Assembly (NCBI GenBank): GCA_030077755.1
Contig: JAQJZZ010000010.1
Span: forward strand, 1,302,001 to 1,366,000
DNA from: Filosporella fistucella
Lineage: Eukaryota > Ascomycota > Leotiomycetes > Helotiales
Length of the DNA: 64,000 nt
Direction: 5' to 3'
The notes under the pieces are model-generated. The model made no database searches and was not told where the DNA came from. It was given only the letters and a program-made list of their open reading frames with translations. The first letter of the stretch is position 1. Each line of letters begins with the position of its first letter. This document shows positions 11,478 to 24,601 of this stretch, in pieces. A program made the position numbers and the translations under genes.

Positions 11478-13631
11478 ATGGTCGGTCAAGACGATACTAT
11501 GGAGGGAGCAGGGTCTCTAGAGCGAGGTCGTCTTAGTTATCAGAAAAAAGACTATGCTGGCGCTTTGGATGCATTCAATGAGGTATGTTTCGTGTGGAGT
11601 TAACGTTGAGTCAAACACACGAGTACACCGTGATTGATGTTCAACCTTGTGCAGTTCTGAACCAGTCGGATGCTTATGAAGGTGTACGACTGGGTTGATA
11701 TTTCTCTTGACTATTCTACCCATATTTTCACCAATTACTATCAAACGCGAAATGCTGATCAGATGACAGGCCGTCAACAGCAGCACAAGCCATATCTTGC
11801 TCAACGCACTGGACCACAGAGCGGCAACGTACGAAAAGCTAGATCAATTGCAACGTGCCCTACGAGATGCCAAACGAATGATTGATGAGATGCCGCGACT
11901 TTCAAAGGTACGGTTAGACTGAATATTTCAGATTCATGCAACTACTAATGACGACGAAGGGATATCTTCGGGGAGGAAAGATTTTGCAGTTAATGAAAAA
12001 GGACATGGTGGCGCTGCAAATATACGAAAGAGGCCTCAAAAAGGTTTCAATCGGAGCAGACAAGGACAGGGCAGTCAGTTCTCCAATTCGCAAACAAAAC
12101 CTCAAATGCTGATATTGTAGTTGCTCCAATCCATGTTCAACAAATTGAAGCAAGCGCAAGATCCTGGCAAGTCACGGGATCCCCTGAAATATCTACCGCC
12201 TGAGCTGGCCGAAATGATTTGCTATAATCTTGAAATTCGAGATAGAGTGTGAGAAAATGGTTATATTCGTGTCGTCAAATAATGCTGACGAGTCTCTTTC
12301 AAGAATCTGCCTAGCTGTGACAAAGTCATGGAAAGCCTTGCTAGAGTCAACACATGGGCTATGGACAGTTCTGGATACATCGTCTGCCAAGAAGTCCATC
12401 AGCTTCAAATGTCTTAAGATCTACGTCAGACGCTCAAATTATACCGTCGAGCGGGCGATAATCACAATGAAAGCCAATATTGACCAGGAGAAGATGGCAT
12501 TCCTGACCAGAACCTGCAAAAGCCTTCGAGAAATCCAAATACTCGGTGCAGGTTGGATTGGGGATTCATTGACTGGAGCTTTACCAGGCGCTAAGAAGCT
12601 AGAGGCTCTCACCATCTCCCAGAATACTCAGATCACTCTGAATGCTCTGCAAGCAGCGCTGAAATGCTGCTCTGAATCTTTGGTTGAAATGGATTGTAAC
12701 AATGTGAAAGGAAATTCTGGTGGATTCCTCGAAGGAAGATGGCCATTAGCGCGTTCGCTCAAATCCATCATTCTATCTGCGGACAACAATTCATGTATGG
12801 ATCTTGTAAGTCCTATCTTATTTGGTTGGCTTCACCGCTCCAGTGGTCGTGTAATATGGGAGAGCAAATTTACTATCCCCATTTCCGAAAATGTTCATTG
12901 TGCTTTGGCTAACCGTTATGTAGCACGGACTTCGAAGTTCTACCCCCAATGTCACTTCAGTAAGATTGAACAATTGGAAATTGATGCCGAATATGGTCGA
13001 TTTAGTCCCGTGGGCTCAATTGAAGTACCTTCATCTTTCCAATACGCAATTGAGAAGATTCCCAAAACTTCCGCCAACCATCACGTACCTTGATTTGAGC
13101 GACAATCCTGCGCTATATGTGGACCCAAATGACGGAATCATTTCACTTCCTCTGCTCGAGACCTTCTCGTGCGAAGCAACCTTAATTGATGCCGCAAATT
13201 TGAGTGTTATTACCCGCGAGTCCATCGAGAATGGCCATCTCCTGAGGCTTTTTACTGGTAGACGCATAAATACCAGCAATCAAATGCCCATAGGAAGCGA
13301 GTTCCCTGCATCCGCGACGGTCACAGAGTTATCAATTTCTCACTTGCCACTAGATGATGCTCGTACAGTCCAGATTCTTGGACTGTATCCGAAAGTCGAG
13401 AAATTAAATGTCTCCGCAACGGGGATTACTGGTGTAGCAATTCGAGAATTTGTTAACTCCGGGATCAAATGGCTTATACTCAATGAGTGTCACAAGATTA
13501 GTCCGGACGCAGTAGAGTGGGCTCGTGGAAAGGGTGTCACCGTTATAATGAACAACAATCCGGCTCGGAGTGGTTCTAGAAGAGGAGTTTCTCGGTTTGC
13601 AGACAGCTCTTTTGCTAGACGATTTGGCTGA
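11478..13631 (+). CDS. TPR/F-box/LRR protein of the Dia2/Pof3 type
   Basis: Six exons, 11478-11582, 11770-11907, 11960-12073, 12121-12248, 12304-12805 and 12924-13631, encode 564 residues. The N-terminus (residues about 10-125) looks like TPR helices (GRLSYQKKDYAGALDAFNEA, HRAATYEKLDQLQRALRDAK, GYLRGGKILQLMKK). A short F-box follows (LKYLPPELAEMICYNLEIRDRVRICLAV) and then leucine-rich repeats to the C-terminus (TYLDLSDNPAL, VEKLNVSATGITG). This order is that of yeast Dia2 and fission-yeast Pof3, substrate receptors of SCF ubiquitin ligases that act in replication-fork progression and genome stability. Assignment rests on architecture rather than on a diagnostic motif. All junctions preserve frame; the 186-bp first intron contains stops, which is why the first exon is easily missed. 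Confidence 0.82.
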
Positions 13632-16600
13632 TGACTTTATAGATGAGGCGTTTCAAGTTTCGTGCGATGCTTTGGGAAAGTAGAACACAATTTTAGTCAT
13701 TAAGAATCAGTGTAAATAGCTGCAAGATCGGAAATGGTGGCAAATAAGCCAATACCCTACTTGAGCTAGGTAGATGGAACTGATGATTGCTCTTTTCTGA
13801 CACAGCCGCTGCCGAGCTGTCTGTCAGCCCCACGGGCTACTGCTTTATGTTGCAAAGCTTCAGTAATCTGCTCCTCACAGTTCTAGGCACCTTGAAGTCG
13901 AGTTTAGATGGGCTAAACACTTCCGGATCTTCAGGTTGCATGATTCCTCAAGTATTGTGCTGTCAAATTACAATACCCTGATGACTGGATATATTGGCCC
14001 TTTCTAGGTCGGAACATTGCCTCCCCTGCCAACATTGTCAGCCAGGCTGAGAACCCCTCCTCCACCTGTAAGGTACCTGAATGGATGAACTGACTGACTG
14101 CCTCGCCTGTCATCTCACGTATGACGGATATATTTGGACCCCACTCATACCATCTCGCCTTCTCGCAATCGTGGGCTGGTCTCCGGCCGGGCGCTTAAAA
14201 GTCTACCAGTAAACGGCATGGATAGATATTCCATTCCTAAAGCTGGAATCGCGAGGCTGATGTTTGATTTATCGCCACTGTATATTGGGATGCGAAGCGT
14301 AAGAACATGCTGTTATTAGAATTGATTTCAAGCAAAGCTGTATCGCATGCTCAAGCAATAAGGGTATCACTTCCTTCCCTTTGTTCCTTCATCCTCCTCT
14401 TCATCCTATTCCAAGGAATTTATCCCGCTGGTTCCTCTCCCGCCTTGCTTGAACCCCTGAAACAGGCCAAGTCCGTGATTGTGCCTTCCCAAGTAAAGTA
14501 GATTGCTGCATTACTAAATCTATATGTAGCAAAGCCTGAAATCCCATTGGCAATTGTGTCTACGATAATAGAATTGTCACGGTATTTTCAGCTAGCGATG
14601 GTTTATGGATTGATGCGAAGGAATCCTGAATCCGGGGTCACGACATTTGGTTCCAAAATATCAGAATCTGCTATCTACAGAGAGATTGCGATAGCCAGGA
14701 TACACGCAGACGTTCATCCGTTTCGTGCAGGAATACGCGGAATGATGACATGCAAAGCTGTCGGTCGCCTCGTTCGGACTTCATTCCTGATCTCGGTTCT
14801 TAATTCAAGGACGACAGACCGGCGGAGGAGAAATTTAGCAGTACCTAGGAAGAACAGGCAGGAAAATAACATGTACCAATGCAGCACCGAACGAACGCCA
14901 ATCTAGAGAGTACTTTTCCACTCGTATCTCTACCTCATCTGTGCATGCAAAATTGAGATAACATCAGGCAACTGTTTCGCACAGGTCCGTACATGCATAA
15001 AAGCTCAGTATCCCGTGGTCTAGATACATGCATAGGTTCATATTATATATACATGGACTGCACCTGATTCCAAGCCCATCATCCAGAATAGCAGCCTTAT
15101 CCAACGTGGAATGAAACACTATCAGGGGAATCTGCCTTACACAAAACGCAAGTGGCGTGTATTGCATGTTGGCTTGTTTACCTCTCTACCTACAGACCTA
15201 CAGTTTTCTTGCCATGCTAGATCTTGTGTCTCGGCTGGATGTCTCTTGCTCTGCATGTCATGTCACTCCAAAAAATGGCTCGGTCCCATCTCGATCGTAG
15301 CCCCGATCCGACAACCCCCCCTGCCAATATCTATAAATAACTCCCGCGTGTTTTTTTCCCATCCCATCTTTCCACCGACCCCGCCAATACACATGTCGCA
15401 AGGCCACCACTCATGTTAGCCCATCGTTGAAATTACGAACGTTTGCGGCACTTTCAGCTGCCTGTCTAAAATCACGTACCTACCTAGGAAGGTCGATATG
15501 TATAGGTACAAATACATTTATAACTATACTAGGGAGAGAGGTAAGTGGAAGCTAGAGTAAGTTGATCAATATTAGAGTTGCCACGGTCGTGGCTACGACA
15601 TGCTGAGCCATTCTTGAGCTGAGGTGAGCTAAACGTTAACTACCTACCAAGGTCAATGGGAGCCTTGTAGCGCAGAATACAAATGTAGTCTTTCCACAGC
15701 GAGCAAGTCTAAGGTGATGCGATAGTAACGATGCGAATTCATTGGATTGATTTTCTGTGTAGCTAATTCTGTCCCCGTACCTCAGGTACGCCTTGGAGAT
15801 GATTGGTTCCAGCCAATGCTAGATGAACGCTTGCATGGAAGGCTGCCTGAGCCTTGCGAAAAAAAAAAAGTACTATGAATCAATCACACGAACCTTTTCC
15901 CGTGCCAATGCAGAACCACAGCGCAAGAAAGAAAGTGCATGTTGTTGTAACTCCAGCGCAGCTGAAAATTACTGGTGATGTATTGAAGGAATGACTCAAA
16001 CGGAGGAAAACAATGTGATTGTGATACACGGCTATCCCACTCCCTGCAGGCTCAGCCTGGTTCTGAATCCTTCCAATGAAAACATGATTTTGCTGCCTGA
16101 GCTGGAGACTAGCTCCTTTAAATTGAGTAGGAGAGATTTGCCATGAGGCAAGGAAAGAATGAATCCCAGATTGCATCATAAGACTAAATGAAAGAGCCAG
16201 TAGAAAAGAGCCCGAAACCCAAAATTTAAGACTCCTCCCGGAACACCGTTGGTATCATATCCGTCCCATGCCAGTACAAAAGAGAGAAGAAAGTCCGCAA
16301 AGGACCTAAAAAGCAAAATAAAAAGCTTGCGCCCAAGAAAGAAAGTAACACCATGCCCAATGACCCAATTCCGACGCTATGCTGTGGAAACGCTATGCTA
16401 CGCAAATCTTCAATGATCGTACCGATAGTTGTGTTCATGTGTAGATGGGCAGAGCCCGTGTATCCCTTCTTTGCGCCTTCGATAACGTCGTCAGAATCAT
16501 AGCATCTCGTATGTCGTTCGTTCGTAACTCATGAGGAGCTGATAGATGATGGAGGAGGAGAATTGGCTCGAGGACGATTGGTCGTCAAGGCGCGGATGAT

Positions 16601-16764
16601 GGTTGTAATCGATCGTGGCCGACTAGCAAGAGGGTGAGTTGAGATGGCGGCGCAGAAGACGTCCTTCCTCGAAATGAAAAGAGGTAATGCCTCCAATGGT
16701 CGAATTCGAAGCGCACAAAGACCGACGAGAGCCATGAACATCCAGTTATCGAAGACAGTACGTT
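13632..16764. other. long intergenic stretch, no supported gene
   Basis: About 3.1 kb with only short, motif-free frames. The right part (about 15.9-16.76 kb) may be the 3' UTR of the minus-strand small-protein gene. It has a poly-A run near 15860 and repeated GGTAC/ACCTAC-type bits around 15.47-15.55 kb. A 70-residue hydrophobic frame on the minus strand at 16226-16438 has no family resemblance. Confidence 0.4.
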
Positions 16765-17022
16765 TCATCGACGGTGTCGTCGAGATGTGTGTTGATGAGA
16801 TCCATGGCTTGCCGTTCCATATCCTGAGTCTGAGTATCCACCCCTCGAAGACGAATGCTCTTGTCGTTGGTAATTTGAATGCCTCTCGCAGGCATATCCA
16901 ACTAGTACTGTTTTCTCTTGGACTGGATGCCCTTGCGTCCCATATGCAGCACACATGTCGACGCTGTGCTGGTAGTAGAGGCACCGGCACACTGAGTATC
17001 TCTCAACGACGAGATAGCACAT
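16765..17022 (-). CDS. small Cys/His-rich protein, conserved-looking
   Basis: An 85-residue single-exon frame. The first 50 residues carry regularly placed Cys and His: Cys2, Cys12, Cys14, His19, Cys24, Cys45 and His48, within MCYLVVERYSVCRC, YYQHSVDMCAAYG and EKTVLVGYACERH. The tail is polar (GGYSDSGYGTAS, then His/Arg-rich). I recall similar small uncharacterised proteins in filamentous ascomycetes, with this same start, but this is memory and not a search. The spacing suggests a zinc-binding or disulphide fold; there is no signal peptide, so zinc is the better guess. The start is set at the Met of MCYLVV because the 16 residues before it look unlike the rest. It stands alone in a gene-poor region and may have long UTRs. 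Confidence 0.6.
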   Translation of the reverse strand: MCYLVVERYSVCRCLYYQHSVDMCAAYGTQGHPVQEKTVLVGYACERHSNYQRQEHSSSRGGYSDSGYGTASHGSHQHTSRRHRR

Positions 17023-20000
17023 GGCGAAGTGCTTAGGTAGAGTAGATGAAGTGATGTTGCAGAGTATCAATGTGGGTTTGGAGAGGTAATTTGTTTGATA
17101 TGAAGCTGGCTATAATGGAAATGGCCTGAGAACGTGGGCAGTGATGCTAGGAAATATATTAACGAGCAGACTGAAAGAGAAGCCTGAGCAAAGGAAATCT
17201 AAGGAAGGAAGATGACGGATAGATAGGTGATGCAAAAGAGTCATCTGCTCTGAGGGATGTGACTGCCTTATAGTCTTTGCGGCTTGGAGTTGCTCTATAG
17301 CATAAGGCAACCATGGAGGTGTGGATGGCATGTGGAAATAACTGCAGATGGCATATGCAGGTTGAGATGCAGGAAGATATAACAGGACAGGGGTTGTAAT
17401 GGAGGGAGGACAAGAGGATGAGTCGAGGGGTGGAGTGTCGTCAGAGGAGAAGAGATGGAAAAAGTAGTCCTAGTCCGAAGTCCTGCTGCAGGAAGGAGGG
17501 AAAAGGCCATGGTCCGAGGAACAAGACCCAAACGGGTGGTCTGTCCACGAGGCGGCTGACAACTAAGATCTGAATGAAGGCTGAGATAGGTAGCTTGGTC
17601 TTGTGCTGAGTAAAGCCTCAGCCTCGAGCAGCAGTACCTGGGCATGGCTCACTACCCGGAGACGTGGTCCATTCCATTGTTCCTCACCTCAGTCTAGCGC
17701 GAACCGCGGGAATTGTGAGAGAAGAAGCTAGGAAGGCAGTGCATGGTAGGTGAGAACCCTGCATACAGCCACATGTGTATGTGTAGTCGTGGAGGAGGAG
17801 TGGATGAGATTCAGATGTCGATGCAGTAGAGTGGAGGTGTCTGCAATTGGTACGTACTGTCCGTAGACTTGGTCTGTATCGAGCGCGCGAGGGAGTGGTG
17901 AGTGAGTGAGTGAGTGAGTGAGTGAGTGCCGACTAGACGCCAAAGGTGATCTGAGTACCTAGTTACGCGATTCTAGGCAAGGGTGTCGGCCATGGCGTCG
18001 GGGAACCAAAGTGTGATAGCGTGAATCTGCACACAAGACAAAGGAGTTAGTTAGTCTCCGGACTTGTGCGGTGATTGAAGTGGGGAGCAGATCGTGGCTG
18101 GTGGCTGGTGAAAAGGGAGGGAATAATAGGTGCTGTAGTAATGGATGAGATGAGAATCAAGAGGGGCATTTTGGATTATCTGAGCATTGAGGACACCTAC
18201 GATATACTAGGTAAGCAAGTAGGTAGCGAGCCTACCGGGAAGAGCAAGAAGATACCTGCCTGTCTAGATACGAATACTTTATGGTGCAAATGGACAGATT
18301 GAGCACCTGCAGTGTGGTGGCAGTCTCAAGGACCTTATGTTACTTACCTAGGGAGCTACCCAGCCAGATAGCCAGCTGCAGAGAATGCCATATCTCTGAC
18401 ACTTTATGAGTATAGAGCTATGTTTTGCAGGTTGGCGGGCGTAAAGAGGTTGAAAGATTTAGTTTCTTTGTTGCAGTTGGTGTATCCTCGAATCCATCCC
18501 CGTCGTTACAATCATCCTCGTTAATTTCTTGTCTCAATGAATGATGGTGGTTGAAAATAGAACGGCCGCACCCTGACCGGCCCTTCGTCTCTTCTGCCCC
18601 GGCCATTCTTCACCTTGACCTCACCAGAAGAAAACTTGACCACCTTATGCACCGCGACCACCACCATCAAGGCTGTGCTTTCGCGAGGTGAACCCCTCCA
18701 AAGTCAGAAAGTCTTGGGTTGCCCACCTTTTCCCCTTGTTGCATCTGCTGCATCTGCTTCGTTTTGACGGCGGTACCAATCCCATCGCACGCCTTGCCTG
18801 CCCTGACATCGTCCAAAGCCGTTGCACATCAACTACCGGACAAATGAAAGCTCCAAACTTGTCCCAAGTAATCGACCGAACCACCATTGTGTTGGTGCAA
18901 CCACCAGCCCTTGAGCAATCGGGGATTTTTGCACGCCGGTCTGCATTTCTGCCGTATTTGCACCAATCACTCACACCACTCTGGCCTGAGGTCATCATCT
19001 AAAGAAGTCGAAAATGGGTAATAATGGATAACAGCCTGGTCGATTTGCACCTATTCAAACGTGCAAACATATGCAGTCAGGACTAATATGACTCCATTTC
19101 TTGCGCACCCTCAGCTGGACCAGGTGATGAAACAGTTGCGTGGAATGCAAAGCTGCCCCTCTATCCTTCTTGGGACTCCGCTTTACTCGGTGAAGAGTAA
19201 AAGGTAGATGGGAAAGGGGAGGAAAGACCAAAACCAGAACACGAGAGGGCATAGCCAGCAAGAGAAGGAGTCATCTGCAAACAACCTGCAGTATCTAATT
19301 CAGAATCGGTCACCTGGCAATCCAGGCAGTTGCTGAAGCACGAGAATAGGTACCTTCAAAATGCCGTAGGTCAAGGCATCAATTGGAGACTAAAGGCCTT
19401 CAGTCATATCTATTCGGGACATTAAGGAAACCGTAGCCAGTCAAGTTGCACCAATTCTACTATTGGAGGGCATAGAAGCCACTTCGTTGAGTCAAGTATC
19501 ATTAAATGCAGCTATCAAACAGCCTTGGGTGATGCCGTGGGGGGTCAATTCAGTCAACGCCTCCATGCAGAAAATCAGAAGACCTCATGGATCATCGCCA
19601 AGCGACAAACCGTTGACTTTAGTTGGGAAACCTGCTACTATGGCTTCCAGATTCAGAACTCGAGATGCTAAAAGTTTATTTTAGACTTTGGATCTCCATG
19701 ATGAAGGGAATCACGCTACAGCGGTTCTCTCAGAGTCTCTCACAGATGTCTCATCTCTCTTGATTCCATAGGCCGGAATACGGTTTTCGTCGTCAAGTGC
19801 CAGCTCTACTCTACCTTTAGTTGCGACGGAACTAGACCAGGAGTTAATTGCAGGCAGATCCACATTTAGTGGCAGGTGAACTCGGCGGCGCCATTGATTG
19901 CACAACGAGCACAATATCCGTCTAGTTGAGGTTGTCGATACTTGCGGCTTTACCTAGATGATCTGGTGCGTGCTTGTGGTCGTACACGGGCGTATCGGTG

Positions 20001-20376
20001 ACTTTGCGACCGACCTTCGCGAATCGAATCTGCCTACCTACAAAGTCTGCCTCGCCAAATTGGAACAACATCTGCATCTATTGGTCGATCAAGTCAAGAT
20101 CAAGATTCAAACGACCCTCCTCGGTTGTCTCCTAGCGTCTCCGCGTAATATGTCCAATGGGAACACAAGCCCTACGAGCCCCTGCAACAACGTGACATGC
20201 CGCTCTTGCTCAACCAGGAAGAGCTCCGCCCCGTTGCAGTTCTCTCTACCTCCAAACTTTTGCTGACTGTGTCAGAACGACGTCGCAAAAGCAGAGATTC
20301 GGGCACGCCGTGAATCGAAGGCAGCAGCAGCACCAGTGACAGGTAGGTAACACAACGCCGGCGTGACGATTGTGCA
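17023..20376. other. long intergenic stretch, no supported gene
   Basis: About 3.35 kb. The left half is upstream of the small Cys/His protein and probably holds its promoter and a long 5' leader. It contains a GTGA microsatellite. The remainder (18-20.3 kb) has only short overlapping frames on both strands with no motif. Confidence 0.4.
17898..17928. repeat. (GTGA) microsatellite, about 7.75 copies
   Basis: Seven perfect GTGA units plus GTG are visible directly. It is a simple-sequence repeat in non-coding DNA. Confidence 0.9.
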
Positions 20377-20610
20377 ATGGCGTCACGCCCGCCCCGCCAG
20401 CCGTTTCATCCGGACATAACAGAGGAATTATGGAATCGGACCTGGGAATGGGAATCACGGAATCCGCTTGATCATCACGGCGGAAAGCTCGGCATGAGGA
20501 AGAAAGACGGTGTGCTCATCAACTGCGAGCCATGTCAAGAACAAAAGATTCAATGTGCCCCAGACTGTCGGCGCATCCATACCCAAGATCGCAAGTGGAT
20601 GAGACGTTAG
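20377..20610 (+). CDS. possible small protein with a Cys-rich tail
   Basis: A 77-residue frame (MASRPPRQPFHPDITEELW...). It has balanced composition, a Trp/Glu-rich centre (WNRTWEWESRNP) and a C-terminal cluster CEPC, C, C, H (Cys-x2-Cys-x6-Cys-x3-Cys-x3-His) in the last 30 residues. I cannot name a family. It may be a real small gene or the first exon of a larger one, but no downstream exon is convincing. The GC-richer base use compared with its surroundings slightly favours coding. Confidence 0.3.
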   Translation: MASRPPRQPFHPDITEELWNRTWEWESRNPLDHHGGKLGMRKKDGVLINCEPCQEQKIQCAPDCRRIHTQDRKWMRR

Positions 20611-21097
20611 ATCTCGTCAATCTTATCACTTTCCCTTGTCTCTGCTATGCAATCATCTTACATTCATATTAACTCGGTATCTTCAGCTTTACAGCCAAGT
20701 GGCCGCAGCTGATGCCTTGCCCGCTCTAGATCGCTACAACAATTCATACTTTATCGACGGACAAGCGTGCAACATGCTGCATCCCGAACGGTATCATGAG
20801 AGGCAGAGCTTGGTGACGGGCGTCTTGTTTACTGCAAGTCCTTGAGATCAGTGTTACTGCCCTCTTCTTCACTTTCACGCCTCCCTTAGACTTGCATATA
20901 ATCACCCATCCTGCAATAGAAACAGGTTTCTTGTGTCACCCGGGCGTTCCAAAGCCTTTTGCCATCATCGTATCCATATCTACCGCAATTGCACCGACAG
21001 GAATCTGAAAGTGATGCAGTCATCTCCAAGGCATTCCTTTTTCCTCACCGAATACTCCATGGCATTTCCTCCAATGTACATTTCTTTCTGCTAAAGC
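20611..21097. other. intergenic, downstream of the transcription factor
   Basis: No supported gene. It includes the 3' UTR of the minus-strand transcription factor. Confidence 0.4.
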
Positions 21098-23979
21098 TTA
21101 GCTCTGGTTCTTGAACAGCCAATCCGAATTGGCATCGACCATGAAGTTTGTAATGTTGAACTCATTGGAACCGTTGCCTAGATCTGGCATCTGCATCTCG
21201 ACGCCATTTCCATTCCCATTGCTAGGCACATGAGCCATATCGCCCGTCCCAACAGGAAGCCTAGGGACGTTGAAGAAATCGAAAACGTCAAGGTATTCCA
21301 GCTCGTTGGGTGCAGGTGTTCGGGCTTCTCTAGGTGTCATACTAGGCATTCGAGATACCATGCCGACATGCTTGGGTTGTCTCGATATGAGGAAGTCAAG
21401 GTCGTACGCGCAACGTCTCATGTCTGCCAGAATCTTCACCGATGAAGGTGTTACACGTTCCCCACTAGCGCCGGCGGATCTTTCAGAGTCACGGTGCTCA
21501 TCTAGGACTCGCTGAAGGATTGCGGTGTATCTTTCAGCTACCAGCCAATATCGGCCCATTTCTCGGAGGGTATCCACGAAAAGCTGGATCTGGGGGCTGA
21601 GTTTATGTTCAATCGTTGATCCATGAACGAGCAGCAATCGTGCTGCAACCCAGAGTGTGAAAGCAAATGGAGGACCAAGTTGAGGCAACATGCCATTGGA
21701 GACAACGAATTCACCTAGTGCAGCTATGTTCTCAACTGCACCATGGCAACGCTGACTTGCGCTGTAAGATGGCGTGAATATTGGGGACCGAGTTGTGGGA
21801 TATGCAGCTGATGAATGAAGCCTTATGACGGCAGTATGATACGTGGCTGCGTGAGTGTTAGATCTCCGAAGTTACTATTTTTTGGTTCGATTCTACTTAC
21901 CGTGCAGCATTACCCATCCACAATTGATGGACTTGCTACCACCCGGCTGGAAGAGTTTTGCCATATTCCCATATTCGGCAGGGAGGTCGAATTTCCAGGA
22001 AGTAAGCATATTATCCAATTCCCGATACTCTCCTTGCCATTGCTCGACATCAGAGAGTGCACTGATGTCGACGGGTTTCTTTAAAAACTTATGAATTCTC
22101 GACAGTATGCCAAGTATTTCAATGTAGTACGAAAATGCGCCGAGATTTTCGGGTTTGTCAACATCATACTCGGTTCTCTCGCTGGTTTTGAACCAGCGAG
22201 TTTGAACCGTTTGGTTCTTATTCCAAAGATCATCCCGACATGGTAGAGTGCGGTCAATCTCCTTCTCGTCTAGAGCGAATTCAAAGGCCGTGGCAATAGT
22301 CGCGTATCTATCCAGGAGGTATACCATCCAGAACAATCTTCTTCGAGATTCGTCTTCTATGAAATTATCCGCCTCGGGAAGGACCATGGCTCGAAGTGTG
22401 TAGATGGAAGGATAGTGTGGAGAGACTGAGAAAGACGTTGTTTCAACAGCAAGACCTAGCTGGACCACCGAACGCGTGATCAGAGCCAACAAGTTCCAAC
22501 CAGGGGGGCCATTACTGCTTCCCACCAAATCGAGTGCTAAGATTACAAGAGCCTGGAGCGCTTTGACTGAGGAATTTTCCAATCCATATAACAAAACCTT
22601 TTGTTTCGATATGTCATGGTAATGTCGCCGCCTATCCTCGGTCAGGCGTTGGTCGGTCGAGAATCTCAGTGTGGTTGCCACAATAGCGTGCAATAAAATC
22701 CTGTCAGCTTCCTCTAACGTCGATGGTCCAAAAAGAGAATCAAGAGTCGATCTTCGATGCAAAATTGGGCACCAGGTGTTGACATATTTAAAGTAAAGGT
22801 CCACAAGGGCGTACAGGAGGTCATACGGGGGAAGAGCATGATCCGAGGAGAAATCTGTTTGGCTTGGTGCAATGTTCAGACTGGGCGACTCCAGAGGTGG
22901 TTGCACAGAATTGTAAAATTCTGGAGCTTGATTATTCTGTATGGGATGTGTTTGGTTATGCTGGTTATTGGGCTGCTGCATCCCTTGTTGGAAAGGATCG
23001 CCATGCAATGCTGGCATAGAGGGTGTCTGAGGTATTGGATTTCCAAAATCCATTGCTTGAGTACCAGTGAAGGTAGACGGTTTCTGCAGAAATAATGCGG
23101 TTTCTGCGTGTGGGACATGGCTTCGCGAACCCTCATTTTGGCGAAAACTGGGTACGCTCTGCGGTGTTTCATGGTCGCTGGGAAGACTATTGCTATGATT
23201 TGTGAAAGTCGATTCTAAGATTTGAGCATGGGATCGAAGAATATCCTCCAATCTGAGTAGTGTTAGAATATACTTTGGGGTAGTCTTTACACGCTTGAGG
23301 CAACAGCCGAGCCGGCATCAATTGCCGAATATCATTGTCCTTGGGATTAGGACAGTGATATGAGTTTTCGCACGAGCTGATCTGTCACTGTTGGGGTGCT
23401 CACCTGTCCAGTCTCTGCTCCAGTTCCCTTCCGTAGCCTGCTCTCAACCCAGGCTTCTTCCTTTCCTTGTACTCGCAGATGGCCCCATTGCGAGTACACC
23501 AACCACAGGAAGGCTGACCCCGATCACATTTGACCTACACACGTCAGAACATTAACCTCGTGTATGACTTAAACTCTCCCCCAGTTTAGGAATGAAGTTC
23601 GAATCTTGTAGGACTTGCAAGTGAGAGCACCTCATTGCAGGTAGATTGATGGATCCTGCCTGCGAATTCTTCTGAACAGAGAAGGAGAAATTTTATAGCA
23701 TCCTCAATGACTAGATACGACCACTAGGTCGTTCCCAATGCCTTGAGAGGAGCTTATCCCTGGTAGATTTATATGCGTGACTATCCTGAAATGATCAATA
23801 GCACGGCGTACCTTTCGCTGTTTGCAGAGCTCACATCTTCGACGAATAGTCAGCCAACTTTGTTCTTTATCGGGGGCTGGATCCTCCTCTTCTTGCTCGG
23901 GGGCTTGAGCAGAGCAAGTCGAGTTTTCGATATCGACATCAACATCAACATCGACATGGACAACTGGTGAAGGAGACAT
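21098..23979 (-). CDS. Zn2Cys6 (Gal4-type) fungal transcription factor
   Basis: Minus-strand exons 23979-23812, 23534-23404, 23252-21901 and 21846-21098 give 799 residues. The binuclear zinc cluster is split by intron 1 and complete after splicing: Cys49, Cys52, Cys59, Cys66, Cys69 and Cys76 with the canonical C-x2-C-x6-C-x6-C-x2-C-x6-C spacing, followed by a basic linker and a short coiled coil (LEQRLDRLEDILRSH) for dimerisation. A Gln/Pro-rich linker leads to the fungal-specific regulatory domain of about 400 residues (YFKYVNTWCPILHRRS, FWMVYLLDRYATIAT). The protein should bind CGG-type half-sites in the nucleus. I cannot identify the orthologue. Its start faces the two L-rhamnose genes 2.2 kb away, so a role in rhamnose regulation is a reasonable but untested inference. 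Confidence 0.9.
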
Positions 23980-24601
23980 AATCCTTACGAGACAGACATC
24001 GGCCGCCTTTGCCTTTTGCGGGGCCTCTCGCCATTTTCTCCGCTGTCATCTTCACTGTACGGATTCTCCTCCTCGCTCTCGGGGTGGTTTCCTCCTGAGC
24101 CCAGGGAATTTGGCGGAGAACGTTTGATATCCATCTCGAGTGGACAAGGCACAACAACTTAGGTGAGGCTGAGAGACGGCCAGAATTGTTTCGTTCGGTG
24201 GAAGTGAGAACGAGGGCTCGGTGTTTTAATAGCGAGAAATTGTGGAGAGCGGCGGCGCCTGGACCCCAGAAAATTGAGAAGCGGAGTGGAGGTGATCGGT
24301 GTGTCCTCGGCTCACTGATTCAGGCAGAGCAGTCTGGGCCGAGATGGAAGAGCAGCAGGACAGGAAGGAAGGAAGCATGATTTGCAGCAGAGGGTAGGAG
24401 CGGGGGATGGTGAGGGTGAAGGTGAGGGCGAGGGTGGATGAGAGTGGCTCAAGTGGGTGCATGGGAAGTGGGAGTGGAAGAGGAAGGACAGTGCTTGGAT
24501 GTACGAAGTACATAGTATGCTTGCTAGATACCTAATTAAGGTAGGCAGGCAGCAAATTTCATTGGCGGTTCGTCGGCGGAGAAAACTCTCTTGAGATGAA
24601 T

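Noticed and set aside
14547..14906. 119-residue plus-strand frame
   Set aside because: No motif, no neighbouring exons, and surrounding DNA looks non-coding.
16226..16438. 70-residue hydrophobic frame on the minus strand
   Set aside because: It starts about 330 bp past the small Cys/His gene, has no family motif, and is probably 3' UTR.
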